Counted from the first letter of the stretch, positions 33,325-45,303 are shown. The stretch is 64,000 bases of DNA from Muraenolepis orangiensis (GCA_027704905.1 CM051006.1:9339052-9403051); one strand, 5' to 3'. Numbers and translations: made by a program. Notes: generated from the sequence alone by a model not told the origin.

Positions 33325-34908
33325 CTGAGAAGCGTTGAAACGCTTCAACAAGCGGATAATCTCACATTTCTGCACCAGCTGAAATCAAGGTTGGACGTGG
33401 TACTTTGGCGATTCCTTTTCCTTTTGGTGATGTTAACAACTAAAAAGGAGGGAAAAGCCCCTGTGAAAAACTACAGTCAACAGCTACACACCCCCCCCCC
33501 CCCCCATATGGACTTACAACTATATCACGATATTTCATGGTATTTATTGCGAGAACGATAAATGACGATAAATTAAAAAATAGATATTCTTAATCCTTAC
33601 CATTATTAAATCCATAAGGTATGATGAACGGTCAAGCTCTTAATGAGTCGGTCCCGCTCATTTATAAGTAGTAGTCGGTGCCGTAGTCGGTCCCGATTTA
33701 TTATGATATACTTCCGCGGAGAAAAAAAATAGTTCCCCGAAGTTGAGGCGTTGCTTGGCAACTGGCCCAAACAATTCAGCAATTCTATCAGCTGTCATCA
33801 ATGTTGTTCTCCTTCTACATGCCCACGTTTGTCGCATATGTAAACACGTCATTAATTATCGTCATTACCGCGGTATGACAAAATACTTGCTCCGAGTCTG
33901 GGACAGACAGATGTCTCTTCCAGGGCTAGCGTTAGCGTTAGCAGAGGCTACAGATACAGTGACAGACACGTTAGGATAACACATGCTGCCGACCCGAGTT
34001 CACAGTAAGCCCAGACGATGGTCAGCATCCCCCTATATGTCAGATGATGACGATGGTGGTGATATTATATATATTTTTTAAGTGGAAAATACACTATATA
34101 AGATCTAAAATATGAAGGATAAAAAGGTACAATATACATCTGTGGACATCGTATGTGAGAATACGTTTGAAGTGTGTGTGTGTGTGTGTGCCTGAGAAGC
34201 GTTGAAACGCTTCAACAAGCGGATAATCTCACATTTCTGCACCAGCTGAAATCAAGGTTGGACGTGGTACTTTGGCGATTCCTTTTCCTTTTGGTGATGT
34301 TAACAACTAAAAAGGAGGGAAAAGCCCCTGTGAAAAACTACAGTCAACAGCTACACCCCCCCCCCCCCCATATGGACTTACAACTATATCACGATATTTC
34401 ATGGTATTTATGGCGATAACGATAAATGACGATAAATGAAAAAAAATAAAAATCTTAATCCTTACCATTAATAAATCCAAAAGGTATGATGAACGGTCAA
34501 GCTCTTAATGAGTCGGTAGTCGGTCCCGCTCATTTTTATGTAGTAGTCGGTGCCGTAGTCGGTCCCGATTTATTATGATATACTTCCGCGGAGAAAAAAA
34601 TAGTTCCCCGAAGTTGAGGCGTTGCTTGGCAACTGGCGCAAACAATTCAGCAATTCTATCAGCAAGTCAGTATTTTCCGTCAGGAAACTACTCGCGGAGT
34701 GATCTGATAGCCGTGAATAGAATTCCAGCCAATTCTAGCTGGAATTTGGAGTTTGGAACTCCGCCTTCCGCCAATGTTGTTCTCCTTCTACATGCCCACG
34801 TTTGTCGCATATGTAAACACGTCATTAATTATCGTCATTACCGCGGTATGACAAAATACTTATCGTGGGGAGGACTTATCGCGATAAACGATACGATATG
34901 GCACAGCC
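33114..34908. repeat. Tandem duplication of ~0.85 kb repeat unit
   Basis: Unit 1 (33114-~33886) and unit 2 (~34028-34860) match in order: CCTATATGTCAGATGATG, GTATGTGAGAATACGTTTG, a GT run, GTTGAAACGCTTCAACAAGC, a poly-C run and GTTGAGGCGTTGCTTGGCAA. The GT run is 38 units in unit 1 and ~9 in unit 2. Unit 2 has an extra ~105 bp at 34664-34771. The end CGATATGGCACAGCCCTAAC resembles DNA-transposon termini. No protein motif. Confidence 0.85.
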
Positions 34909-34929
34909 CTAACACACACACACACTTAA

Positions 34930-35745
34930 CAGTTGAAGCTTGAGGCCCCCCATCCCTTTGAAGGCGTTTTACAGTAACTGACAGATGGGAAACGTATTGG
35001 AAGGTTAACCAAAATGGAATTTAATGAAATCTGTACCTTTTGCCCTCCTAACCAATCGATAAGAGACTTCTTCCTTGGAGTAAAGGGTAAAGGGTGGTCA
35101 ACCCTGGCTCTTGTGACAGTGTGATTAAGGGCTGTGCAAATTAAATGGGACTCCAGTTGACTTAAAACACAAAACCCCAAAAAAAACAAAAGACATGATT
35201 AGCAAGATTATAGTTGTGGCTTAAAACAAACTAAAACTCTTCCCAAGATTATAGACGTTTAAAAAAATAAAAGATATGTGCCAATTCGGGCTGTTTGTTT
35301 ATTTTAGTTTTTAAGTTCGGTTAACTTTTTTTTCTTCTTTTCTCTCTGTTCATAAACAGCCCACCACCGGGGACACAACCAACTGTCAGAATACGACGGG
35401 GGGGTGCTAGCATGTGCGACGGCACCGGCAACCCAACACAAGTGGAAGGCCGGCTCTATCATTAGTAGCCTTTCGGGGGCCAAGTCGGGGCGAACCAATT
35501 TTTTGCCACAGCAAATGACGGGTCAGGTCCTGTAAAAGGGGGTATATTTAGTTCCAGCAAAACACACCCTTTTCCCTCAGGGTCACATGGCCTTGAGAGA
35601 GATGTTAAAATGTTAAGAAGAGAAAAAAGGCCCTATAAACATCAGCTCAAATGAGCGGAGCTTGAATGGCCCGTGTGGTGTTTCCTGGTTGTGAATGTTA
35701 CTTCTGTAGGCCATGGTTTAAAAACGTTAGTCGACCCTTTCGATT
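34930..35745. other. No gene; possible DIRS-like fragment at ~35300-35500
   Basis: The minus strand of 35300-35500 reads APERLLMIEPAFHLCWVAGA then HASTPPSYSDSW, faintly like the ERL...AGL...TI..RA.STR..Y pattern of DIRS recombinase regions. The rest shows no motif. The DIRS link is weak. Confidence 0.3.
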
Positions 35746-36013
35746 AAATTTAAATCTGGCTGGATTTAATCCTCTTTATTGGTACACACACACAGTGAAA
35801 TGTGTTTCTCTGCATTTAACCCATCCTAGTATATTAGGGGCAGTGTGGTAGCTATTGTATATACAGCTGCCCCGGGGAGCAGTGGAGGGTGTCTGGTGCC
35901 TTGCTTAAGGGCAGGGCACCTCCACAGTGCCCAGGTGTTAAGGGGGACTTGAACCGGGGACCTCTCCCGGTTCCCAAGCCCAAGTCCCAAAGGACGGAGC
36001 TATCCTGCCACCC
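35746..36013 (-). mobile_element. SINE copy D, minus strand
   Basis: Reverse complement of the SINE family: CATTTAACCCATCCTAGTAT, GGTGCCTTGCTTAAGGGCAG, GGACTTGAACCGGGGACC (B box) and GGAGCTATCCTGCCACC. Confidence 0.85.
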
Positions 36014-36169
36014 CAAATAGAATAGATCCTACGTTTAGTGGTTATATACAATACGTTTAGTGGTTTATACTCTTGAGATCTGCCATGGGAATGACTGACG
36101 GCCAAGAGAAGACACCAGGCAGCTACCCGTCTTCTGCTCAAACTGATATTATACAGAACGTGTCATCCA

Positions 36170-36550
36170 AAGAAAACTAGTCTCCGTGTGGACATCCTCG
36201 ATACATTCTTAGATAATAGCGGACTCAGGCATGTGTACCTTCAGAAACAGACCTTCTACCACTGAGATGCACTACAGAGGAAGTCCTTTCTCCCTATAAG
36301 GCTATAAGACTTTACAATGGATCCACCTCAGGTCGTTAGATGGACAGAGGAGGCACAGTGACCTCAGGTCCTCTCTCTCTCTCCGTTTTTATTTGTTTTA
36401 CTTGTTGAACATTGGACTTTATCTGTAATACACCTCATCCCATCTTATTTTTATCTTATTATTATTTGAAATTTTCTCTACGCATGTATTGCGACTGTTA
36501 CTGCGCAACAATTTCCCTCTGGATAAATAAAGTCAATCTATTTATCTATC
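36170..36550 (+). mobile_element. 5'-truncated LINE 3' end
   Basis: Ends with CAATTTCCCTCTGGATAAAT + AAAGTCAATCTATTTATC, a tail type common to fish non-LTR retrotransposons. The upstream part shows only decayed frames. Confidence 0.6.
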
Positions 36551-37617
36551 CCATATCTTAATATCTTGTATCTTGTATGTGTCAAACTTAATACAGAACG
36601 AAGACCATTAACTCAAGTCATGAAAGCGAAGCAGGCAGCATTGAGCTAACCGTGCAGACCGTGGAGTTACCAGTAGCAGCCAAGCCTGGCACTTCTGTAA
36701 TGGCGTTTCCTTGAAGCTACATAGGGTTGACATTAAAGACGCCAGCGGGACGTACACCCCGCGGCTATTTTAGAACTCTGCGGCCGTCCCCAGGAAGCAC
36801 GGAGGAATGCCCTGTGAAGCTCGGCGGGGTTGAACCAAAAAGGGGGGGGGGGGGCAAATTAGCTTGGTAATCTTCTGGATAAGCAGCACGTCAAGGTAGA
36901 CAGGTGTTTTATAATAGTGCCTTTCTTCGCACACCGGTCACGGTAAATGTAGCAGCAGCAACAACAACAACTACTACAACCACCACCACCACAACAAAAG
37001 AAGAAGTGTTGGCACTTTATTTATATCCATGCTGTTTAACAGGTAGGATGTTGGTCGAAGGCGGGGTGCTTTATAAAAAGATCCCTCTCTGTATATTCTC
37101 ACAAGCGTGTGTAACACTAGCTTAGTAACTAGACAAGGTATCTATATATGGGTTTGGGCCAGATCAGAAGAAACCAAGTTCGCCTCGGAAGAGAGATGGT
37201 CTGCACAATAATGAAGCACACTGACAAAATATCTATGTTTTGAAGGTAAGGAAATATGTTTCTCTTTTTACTTCTTCCTTACCTTCTTTGGTTTATTTTC
37301 TTTCCACAAGTCAGGATAATACACTGTACAATGAATGAAACAAAATGAATGAATATGTACAAAACACCTTGGGTCTGATGCTTAAACCTTCCCTGGTTCC
37401 ACTACTTTAGTTACCATTTTAATTATATATACACTCACTGTTTTAATTATTATCTATTTACTGTTTTAATTATCTATATACTATTTAATTTATTATCTAT
37501 ATGCTATTTTAATTATTATCTATATGCTATTTTAATATTATCTATATGCTATTTCAATATTATCTATATGCTATTTTAATATTATAACTTAAACTAACTG
37601 GATCAGCTAATTCTAGG
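36551..37617. other. No gene recognised
   Basis: Contains a poly-G run (~36843), a short CAA/ACC-rich patch (36957-36998) and a TATCTATATGCTATTTTAAT repeat (37420-37580). No exon motif. Confidence 0.5.
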
Positions 37618-38234
37618 AACCAGGGGTTGGTTTCCCGATAACGTTGTCTCTTAGCGTGTTACGAAGACTTGAAAGGTATACCTTATTAAAGTTGTTTACT
37701 GTTCTACGTGTGTTCCCTGAACTATCCCTTAGGCGGCTGCTTAAGGTATACCTTCTTACGTCCGACGTTGCGCTGAAATCGATGACTCGAGAATCGACTT
37801 TTCACTCCAGGTAGCGACTGTTTCACCGCGTTATGAGAGGATGTGGTGTTCTTTATCAATAAAACACTGCAGGAATACTAAAGAATATTGCATTTATCAT
37901 GACTGAGAACATATTCATAGAATTTAAAACTTACAAACTCAATTATCAAACCGTAAATCGAATGATTGCCTAAAGGTGGCACGAGCCCGCCACCTCAGAT
38001 TGTGATATCAAGCCTCTTCCCGCTACCCCACCTCAGCTAATTACGCCACCTACCAGTACACCTTATTGGGCAAGAAAAGGTTGATTTAAATCTTTTTTAT
38101 ATCATTGTCATGTTGCCTTAAATAACTTTGCAATTAGGGTTGATTAACCAGCAGCCCCATCACATAACTGGTGTAATTCACAATTCTCTCTGATTGGCTG
38201 ACAATTTCAATAAAAGCGCACCAAGGAAAAGGCC

Positions 38235-38810
38235 ATGGCTATATTAGGGGAGCCAGCCTCCCAGGGAATCCCGGGGGGCATCGACGTCCGAGCAGGTGAG
38301 GGGACGTCATTCTCCCAGACCAGGCCATCCTCGCCCCCCCCTACCGCTGCGGCCTCCCCCACCGCCAGCAGTGGCACGGCTTCTCCGGGAGCAGCGACAC
38401 CACTGACATCCGCACCTTCAGTAGGCTTCACCGGACTTGCCCAACGGCGAAGAGCCTCTCGGCGTCGAGCCATGCGGTGCGACTACAGTGAGGAGCTGCT
38501 GAAGCTGGAAAAGGAGAAGCAGATGGTGCTGCGGGGGATAGAACCACAGCTGCAGGGGATAGAAACACAGCTGCAGGGGATAGAAAGACAGATGCAGGTG
38601 ATGGCAACAGCGATGCAGGTGATGGCAACAGCGATGCAGGAGGCCAATAATATCAAGAAGGCCAAACTGGACATAACGGGGCTCCAGTATGCCTTGGCCG
38701 AGGCCAAATTTCAGAGGACGACCATTTCAGTGCCGATTATATTTGCAGGTCAAGGTAAGCCTATTCATGTTGGTGTACACATTTACATGGCATTTACATT
38801 TACTCATTAA
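38235..38810 (+). CDS. Harbinger companion protein, C-terminal part
   Basis: The frame begins MAILGEPASQGIPGG, is Pro/Ala/Ser-rich, then RRRASRRRAMRCDYSEELLK and a long amphipathic helix with QLQGIE and MQVMATA repeats (residues ~95-150). That resembles the coiled-coil C-terminus of the Myb/MADF-like DNA-binding partners of fish Harbinger elements, which carry transposase into the nucleus and bind DNA. The expected N-terminal Myb/SANT domain is not in this frame and was not found upstream, so the gene is partial or its first exon is lost. The last ~20 codons run into the dispersed repeat at 38785 (GCAGACGCTTTTATCCAAAG). An intron donor (CAAG/gtaagc) at 38756 may be the real exon end. Confidence 0.6.
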   Translation: MAILGEPASQGIPGGIDVRAGEGTSFSQTRPSSPPPTAAASPTASSGTASPGAATPLTSAPSVGFTGLAQRRRASRRRAMRCDYSEELLKLEKEKQMVLRGIEPQLQGIETQLQGIERQMQVMATAMQVMATAMQEANNIKKAKLDITGLQYALAEAKFQRTTISVPIIFAGQGKPIHVGVHIYMAFTFTH

Positions 38811-39342
38811 GCAGACGCTTTTATCCAAAGCGACTTACAGTCGAATGTTGTTATATTTATTTCAACTGTCTCATATTTCTTACAGATGCTGGCCTGTGAA
38901 GAAATTTTCTTTTTGTGTCTAATAAACACTTGTGTGCACTAATACGTCTGTATGTCAATGATTTGGGGCCTGCATAACAGCTGTTCTTCGGCAAGAAAAC
39001 CACTGCGCAATGGCACAAAGCACGTTAGAGAGGAGTGTTTATTCTGACACTAGATTGAAAGCTAATGTATGTTTCAACTAAGTTGAGTAAGAAAATAAGA
39101 ACATCCCAGTTAAGACCGTGTGCTGCATTGTGTATGAGCTTCCAAGTGACTGGGAAACGTTCAAAAATCAAGTGTGGGGAAACTTTGGGCATGAGGTGCT
39201 ATTGTGGAACACCGAAAAACTCGGTTTTGGAAAGATGGCCAAAATAAATGTCCCAAAATAATAGTGTCGGAGATGGGTAAGCAAAAAGGGCAAACAATAG
39301 GTTGTGGTGTAGTTTATTAGAAAGGAAAGGAGCAGAAACCCA

Positions 39343-40398
39343 TTAGGCAAAAAGGACTTCCATTATATGATGCCTTGCTTCCACACCAGCGGTGTGAAGG
39401 GCGGCTCTTTGTGCCGGCTGGTTGTAGACACCTTCGCCTTGTGGATTGTCGTCCTCCTCCTCCGGCAAAGGTGCACCTCCACGGACTGCAATGTTGTGCA
39501 GCATGGCCGTTACAACAAGCACGGCACAACACCTCTGTGGCTGCAATCGCAACCCTCCTGCCGATCTGTGGATGCAGCGAAAGCGCTGCTTCCACACGCC
39601 AATCGTGCGCTCCACGACACAGCGGGTGCGGATGTGAGCGGTGTTGTAGGCTCGTTCCGCCTGCGTCGTTGGATTGGCAACAGGGGTGAACAGATAGGTC
39701 CGGAGGGGGTAGCCGCTGTCTCCCAAAAAAATACCCTGGCCAAAAATCCCTTGCTCAGCATGTTGGCCCACCACTGAATTGGTCCACACGAAGCTGTCGT
39801 GGGTGCTGCCTGGCCACCTTGCCACCAGATCCAGGAACACGCCCATGGAGTCCACCACCACCTGGACGTTGATCGCCGCATAACCCTTACGGGAAATGAA
39901 GGCCTGGTCGCGCATAGACGGATTTGCAATAGGGATTAGTGTCCCGTCAACCAGGCCTATGACACGGGGGATGCCGGCGATGGCATAGAATCCCTGGTGC
40001 ACCTCCATGATCTCCGGTCTGGTGGAGGGCAGACGGATGTAGTCGTTGTTTGTGACTGCCTCTACGCACCGCCACACAGAGGTCTTGCTCAGCCCATACC
40101 CATCTCCAACAACCTCCAGAAAGCTCCCTACCGCATAATAGCGCAGAGCCGCCAGCAGCTGGATTTCGGGGCTAAGGGGGTAACTCCGTCGAGTTTCCCT
40201 GGCAAGAGTCGGTCCAACAAGTTGGAGGAGTTGCAGGATTTCCTGCCGTGGGAGGCGAAATTTGCGGAGAAGAGCCGCTTCGGACATGGTGTCCAGAGGG
40301 CAGAAATGTTGCCTGATATAATAATGTACATGAACTAAATGGCTCCGTGGACGGCGCCGTCTTAGGTTTAGGACGATACCCCATTGAATCGCTGCCAT
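39343..40398 (-). CDS. PIF/Harbinger transposase (351 aa), apparently intact
   Basis: A single open frame starting MAAIQWGIVLNLRRRRPRSH. It has the DDE_4/Harbinger nuclease fold with Asp151 (GLVDGTLIPI), Asp227 (LGDSGYPLRTYL) and Glu263 (RCVVERTIGVWK). An N-terminal helix-turn-helix-like region covers ~40-115 (LSPEIQLLAALRYYAVGSF). The length equals the family norm of about 350 residues, as in the domesticated HARBI1. It cuts and pastes DNA at 3-bp targets together with the companion protein. No internal stop or frameshift is seen, so the insertion is young or selected. Whether this is an active transposon gene or a domesticated one cannot be told; the surrounding terminal repeats favour transposon. 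Confidence 0.9.
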   Translation of the reverse strand: MAAIQWGIVLNLRRRRPRSHLVHVHYYIRQHFCPLDTMSEAALLRKFRLPRQEILQLLQLVGPTLARETRRSYPLSPEIQLLAALRYYAVGSFLEVVGDGYGLSKTSVWRCVEAVTNNDYIRLPSTRPEIMEVHQGFYAIAGIPRVIGLVDGTLIPIANPSMRDQAFISRKGYAAINVQVVVDSMGVFLDLVARWPGSTHDSFVWTNSVVGQHAEQGIFGQGIFLGDSGYPLRTYLFTPVANPTTQAERAYNTAHIRTRCVVERTIGVWKQRFRCIHRSAGGLRLQPQRCCAVLVVTAMLHNIAVRGGAPLPEEEDDNPQGEGVYNQPAQRAALHTAGVEARHHIMEVLFA

Positions 40399-40900
40399 AG
40401 TTTTGCCTTACCAGTCACCGTCATAACTCCCTATATATTGACTCCTACTCATTTAGCCCCTAATTGTTTGCCAGCTGATGTCACTTTGGGGTATATATTA
40501 TTTAAGAGACGATTTCATGTTCAGTTAAGTGCAAAATGTATCCACCGTAATGTACAATTTCGGCATGAAAACATTCCCATTAATGTGGTATTTTTGTTGT
40601 ATATTATTACCGTTATGAACTACATATTGATTCACAGATTGAAATAAAACTAGGCCAACAGCTGATTTCAGAGGCTTGCGGGTCGGAACAGTGGTGGCCA
40701 CTAGCGGAGTGAGCTGACAACATCGCTAAGGTAGAGTTAAGAGAGCTCCAGACCTGCCCTACGAAAGTGTCACTTACGGAAGGTATACTTAGCTAAGAAC
40801 GTTTCGGGAAACACGGCGAGAAGTTAAGGTACAGCTTAAGGTAGAACTTACGAACGACGTAGCGTTAAGAAGGCTTCGGGAAACCCACCCCAGGACTCTT

Positions 40901-42008
40901 AATCTTTGAAAAGAAGACCCTTATATCCAAACCATCTTAAATCAAAAGCTCTGTTAACACAAAAGCAATGAAACAAACAAAATGGTTTCCCTGAGCAGTG
41001 TACAAAGAACCTGAATCCTATTACAATTTAGTTATCTCTATCCATTTACAAACAACGATTTCACTCATTCCATGAATGGTGGTTAAACTCTGTCCATGTG
41101 TTTCAGGGAACTTGGTGTCCGTGGCCCTTTAACTCAGTTCAGTGATACGAATCCATCCTGGGAAACGTGTCGTTGAGTGCGCTTATCCTACCGCTCTGTA
41201 GAAGGCGCGCATTAACTCTGTCCTTGTTCACTTCACAGGTCGTTCTCGTGGGAGGCTCGCCAGCCTGTCCGCCGCCGATGCAGTCCAAAGGAACCAGCAG
41301 ACGAACAGACGAATCCAGGATCCGAATCAATCCAACACAAAAACCCAGCCTTGCAATACAAAACCATAAGTGCATATCAACATCTCATTCAAATAAAGTG
41401 CATTTACAACCTGTAAATGGGTTCAACTCTTTTCATTCTGTTTTCATGCATCACATGTCTGTATAGCGGCCCCTCGTGCTTGTGAGGAACAATGTTGCGA
41501 CATTCCAACGAACGTTATACCACACATTACACTCAATTCTCATGTTAACACAACTTCCTAATATTCACATTTCTCTTGTTTGAGACTCACCAAGGATTTC
41601 TCTGATGCTAACTAGCAACCGTCTCGACGAGTGTATGCTGAATCCGTTCGCACACTTCTCACAATATCCACAAAGGTTCTTCTTTCAAAATCAATTCAGG
41701 ATATCATACCAGTATTCTCTCATATACTGCTCTTCTATCAGTAATCTGATGATAGTTATCATATACCAAGTATTCTCTTGCACGTTACAATTATGTCCGA
41801 CGCGGGGGACGTCTTTAACATCCACACCTCATGTCATTCCTCACTCGACAAAGGAAATCTGGTATTGACCGGAGTTCACGGTAAACGTAGGAGGCGGGCC
41901 TAACGCTCTGATTGGTCAAATCTCATTTCAACGTTACAGATAAGTTTTGGAGTCATTGGAGCTCTAGTAACCAGGGGTTACACGTGCCCATTAAGGAACA
42001 CTCCTTTC
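40901..42008. other. No gene recognised
   Basis: Moderately AT-rich unique-looking DNA. A short frame beginning MQSKGTSRRTDESRIRIN near 41278 has no family signature. No splice-consistent exon was found. Confidence 0.5.
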
Positions 42009-42500
42009 GGCTTTACATTTACATTTACATTTAGGGCATTTGGCAGACGCTTTTATCCAAAGCAACTTACAAGGTGTACATTAGTTGAAGCAGACAATAG
42101 CATAACACTGAGGTACGCAAACATAAAAATACAAGTATTCATATTAACAAGATGAATAACACAATTTCGTACTGCTAGGTCACCTGCTTAAGTAGCTGCG
42201 ATAAGAGCGTGTTATCAACATTAAGGATATACACTTGCTAACATATACAACATGCTAAGAGCTATTAAAGTCAGGACTTAAGCAAGTTTAGGGGTTTCAC
42301 AAAGGAGAAGGAGGGTCACTCAAGGAGAGTCCAGGTGGACTCTGAACAGGTGGGTCTTGAGTCTCTTGCGGAAGCTGGCGAGGGACTCTGCCGTCCTGAC
42401 ATGAGACGGGAGTTCATTCCACCACTGTGGCTTCCCCCTTTCTCTCCCAACCGGTTCTTAGCAGGGACCAATTTCACGGTGGTGGGATTTTGGGAAGCGG
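42009..42500 (+). mobile_element. Dispersed teleost repeat (ACATTTACATTTA...GCAGACGC type)
   Basis: Starts with repeated TTTACATTTACATTT and GCAGACGCTTTTATCCAAAG + CAACTTACAA, and ends with GGTCTTGAGTCTCTTGCGGA and GGGAGTTCATTCCACCACTG. I recognise these as recurrent motifs of an abundant fish repeat. Short relatives of the head occur at 38790-38840 and 18830-18880. Confidence 0.65.
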
Positions 42501-42593
42501 GGACAAAACCCCCGTTATTTGGAAGGGGGGGGGGGGGGGGAGTGGAGTGGTATTTTGGTGTGTGAGAACTTGGGTCCTTCTCTCCACACACAC

Positions 42594-43593
42594 NNNNNNN
42601 NNNNNNNNNNNNNNNNNNNNNNNNNNNNNNNNNNNNNNNNNNNNNNNNNNNNNNNNNNNNNNNNNNNNNNNNNNNNNNNNNNNNNNNNNNNNNNNNNNNN
42701 NNNNNNNNNNNNNNNNNNNNNNNNNNNNNNNNNNNNNNNNNNNNNNNNNNNNNNNNNNNNNNNNNNNNNNNNNNNNNNNNNNNNNNNNNNNNNNNNNNNN
42801 NNNNNNNNNNNNNNNNNNNNNNNNNNNNNNNNNNNNNNNNNNNNNNNNNNNNNNNNNNNNNNNNNNNNNNNNNNNNNNNNNNNNNNNNNNNNNNNNNNNN
42901 NNNNNNNNNNNNNNNNNNNNNNNNNNNNNNNNNNNNNNNNNNNNNNNNNNNNNNNNNNNNNNNNNNNNNNNNNNNNNNNNNNNNNNNNNNNNNNNNNNNN
43001 NNNNNNNNNNNNNNNNNNNNNNNNNNNNNNNNNNNNNNNNNNNNNNNNNNNNNNNNNNNNNNNNNNNNNNNNNNNNNNNNNNNNNNNNNNNNNNNNNNNN
43101 NNNNNNNNNNNNNNNNNNNNNNNNNNNNNNNNNNNNNNNNNNNNNNNNNNNNNNNNNNNNNNNNNNNNNNNNNNNNNNNNNNNNNNNNNNNNNNNNNNNN
43201 NNNNNNNNNNNNNNNNNNNNNNNNNNNNNNNNNNNNNNNNNNNNNNNNNNNNNNNNNNNNNNNNNNNNNNNNNNNNNNNNNNNNNNNNNNNNNNNNNNNN
43301 NNNNNNNNNNNNNNNNNNNNNNNNNNNNNNNNNNNNNNNNNNNNNNNNNNNNNNNNNNNNNNNNNNNNNNNNNNNNNNNNNNNNNNNNNNNNNNNNNNNN
43401 NNNNNNNNNNNNNNNNNNNNNNNNNNNNNNNNNNNNNNNNNNNNNNNNNNNNNNNNNNNNNNNNNNNNNNNNNNNNNNNNNNNNNNNNNNNNNNNNNNNN
43501 NNNNNNNNNNNNNNNNNNNNNNNNNNNNNNNNNNNNNNNNNNNNNNNNNNNNNNNNNNNNNNNNNNNNNNNNNNNNNNNNNNNNNNNNNNNNN
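42594..43593. other. Assembly gap, 1000 N
   Basis: Exactly 1000 N, starting and ending in CA repeat sequence, so assembly broke in a long microsatellite and the size is a placeholder. Confidence 0.99.
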
Positions 43594-43706
<113 letters not shown>

Positions 43707-43807
43707 TGAGTGAGTGAACCACATTGGCACCCCCTCTGCGATGGGAACTACAAATAGGGTGGATTCCAAGTAACCTTTACAGACAGGCCAGACTTGATTA
43801 ACGCAAC

Positions 43808-44074
43808 GAGATGGCAGGATAGCTCAGTCTGTTGAGACTTTGCTTTGTAGCCCGGAGGGTTGCCGGTTCAAGTCCCCCAAAAAAACCTGGGCACTGCCGA
43901 GGTGCCCTTGAGCAAGGCACCCTACCCTGCTCCCCTGGGGCAGCTGTATACAATACAATAGCTGCCCACTGCTCCTAATACTAGGATGGGTTAAATGCAA
44001 AGAAACAGATTTCACTGGGTGTGAACATGTTCAGTATGTGACCAATAAAGAGGAATTAACCCTCCAGATTTAGA
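43808..44074 (+). mobile_element. SINE copy E
   Basis: Full-length member: AGGATAGCTCAGTCTGTTGA (A box), GGTTGCCGGTTCAAGTCCCC (B box), GAGGTGCCCTTGAGCAAGGC, tail ACCCTCCAGATTTAGA. Confidence 0.88.
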
Positions 44075-44321
44075 GACAGTCGTTGGCCAAATAATTTAAA
44101 CGTCATTTTTTTTTAACTTTCTCACTTCATTATTTCGGTTGCGAGTGTGACTAGCCGTCGCACGGCGATTCACCCAGAGGGTACGACGACCAGATCAGTG
44201 TACCGCCCTACTGTGTATACCCAGCGGACCGGACCACCTGGTAGAGATCATCTATCCATCACACGACATCTGGGTGAACACTCCCACTCCACTTCATTCA
44301 AGTTCCTAATAGGTCACTGTG

Positions 44322-44324
<3 letters not shown>

Positions 44325-44381
<57 letters not shown>

Positions 44382-44449
44382 ATCCACAGCCCTTCTCCTT
44401 TGCCTCACCTCTGACGACAGCAGCAGGTCCTTGATGGCCCCACCCGACT
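44325..44449 (-). pseudogene. Orphan duplicate of part of sema4d exon 11
   Basis: A GT run followed by CCACAGCCCTTCTCCTTTGC, the donor CTCACC and GACGACAGCAGCAGGTCCTT through CCCCACCCGACT matches 20502-20620: sema4d intron 11 repeat, donor and the last ~42 nt of exon 11 (SGGAIKDLLLSSE on the minus strand). Homology stops abruptly at 44449 inside the exon. It lies ~14.6 kb upstream of the gene and cannot encode a functional exon. Confidence 0.88.
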
Positions 44450-44524
44450 ATTACACACACATATTGACAATTTATATATATATATTTTTAATTATTTTTA
44501 TTTTTTTATATTTTGTTTGTGCGT

Positions 44525-45303
44525 GTGGTTTAGGGGGGGCGGCGCCCCATCGCCCCCTATGGGCCAGCCGCCACTGCTGATAGCTGAACAGAGGGAGGGG
44601 TGACACTTCACACGGTGAAGTGTCAGTTTGCGTCGCGCAAATAAGATGAGTGAAAGTAGGAAAATAAGCAGCATTTGGCTGCATTTTAACAATTGTGCAA
44701 ACACAAAGGCAGAATGCAGAATTTGCAACATGACATAGTTGGAAGAAAAAAGGCAGGTCAGACTGCCTGCTTCTGCCAGTGGTCTACTCCACCTGTTGCT
44801 GCTGCAGCTACAGGATCTATCCCCCATGCGTCAGGTACCCAAAAACCAACAGCTACACAGACCTCAAAAGCCAATTTATATGCAATGAATGGCAATAGCA
44901 AAGGCAATGAATGACCCCAGCTAGACAGAACATAGTGGATGAAGAATTGGCCAAAATGATTGCAAGTGATTTCCAACCATTTTCCATTGTGGACGACAAG
45001 GGATTCCGAAGCTTCACACAGGCTCTCAATCCAATGTATGTTCCTCCAAGCAGGAAAACACTCTCAAAAAATCATTCCGAGACTGTATGATAGAGAACGT
45101 GCTTCACTGCAGGCCAGGGTTAAGGAAGCTACTGCAGTTTACCACTGATTGCTGGACATCAAGAACCACCACCTCTTTCATGTAAATAAAAGGTATATGT
45201 GGTAAAATAGATGGGCCGTTTGGGAGCCGAAAGAGCCGTCTCTTCTTGGTGAGCAGAGCCAAATGAGCCGGCTCACTCAAAAGAGCCGGAATTCCCATCA
45301 CTA
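44525..45303 (+). pseudogene. hAT (ZBED1-like) transposase relic
   Basis: Broken plus-strand frames from 44646 read MSESRKISSIWLHF with CRIC (half of a BED finger), then IVDEELAKMIASDFQPFSIV, GFRSFTQALNPMYVPPSRKT and LYDRERASLQARVKEA followed by TTDCWTSRTTTSF, typical of ZBED1-like hAT transposases. Several frameshifts and stops are present. The right end GAATTCCCATCACT matches a hAT terminus with GAGCCGGCTC repeats (45228-45303). At 44525-44578 there is another terminus-like block (GGCCAGCCGCCACTG). Confidence 0.75.

Larger units (their letters stand above)
37618..40900. mobile_element. PIF/Harbinger DNA transposon (~3.3 kb)
   Basis: Imperfect terminal inverted repeats: left GGGGTTGGTTTCCCGATAAC, right (reverse complement) GGGTGGGTTTCCCGAAGCCT, both followed by TTRGCGT/TTAACGC and GTAAG-type blocks. 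The two usual genes are divergent in position: a transposase on the minus strand at the right and a helper frame on the plus strand at the left. The exact 3-bp target duplication could not be fixed. Confidence 0.85.
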
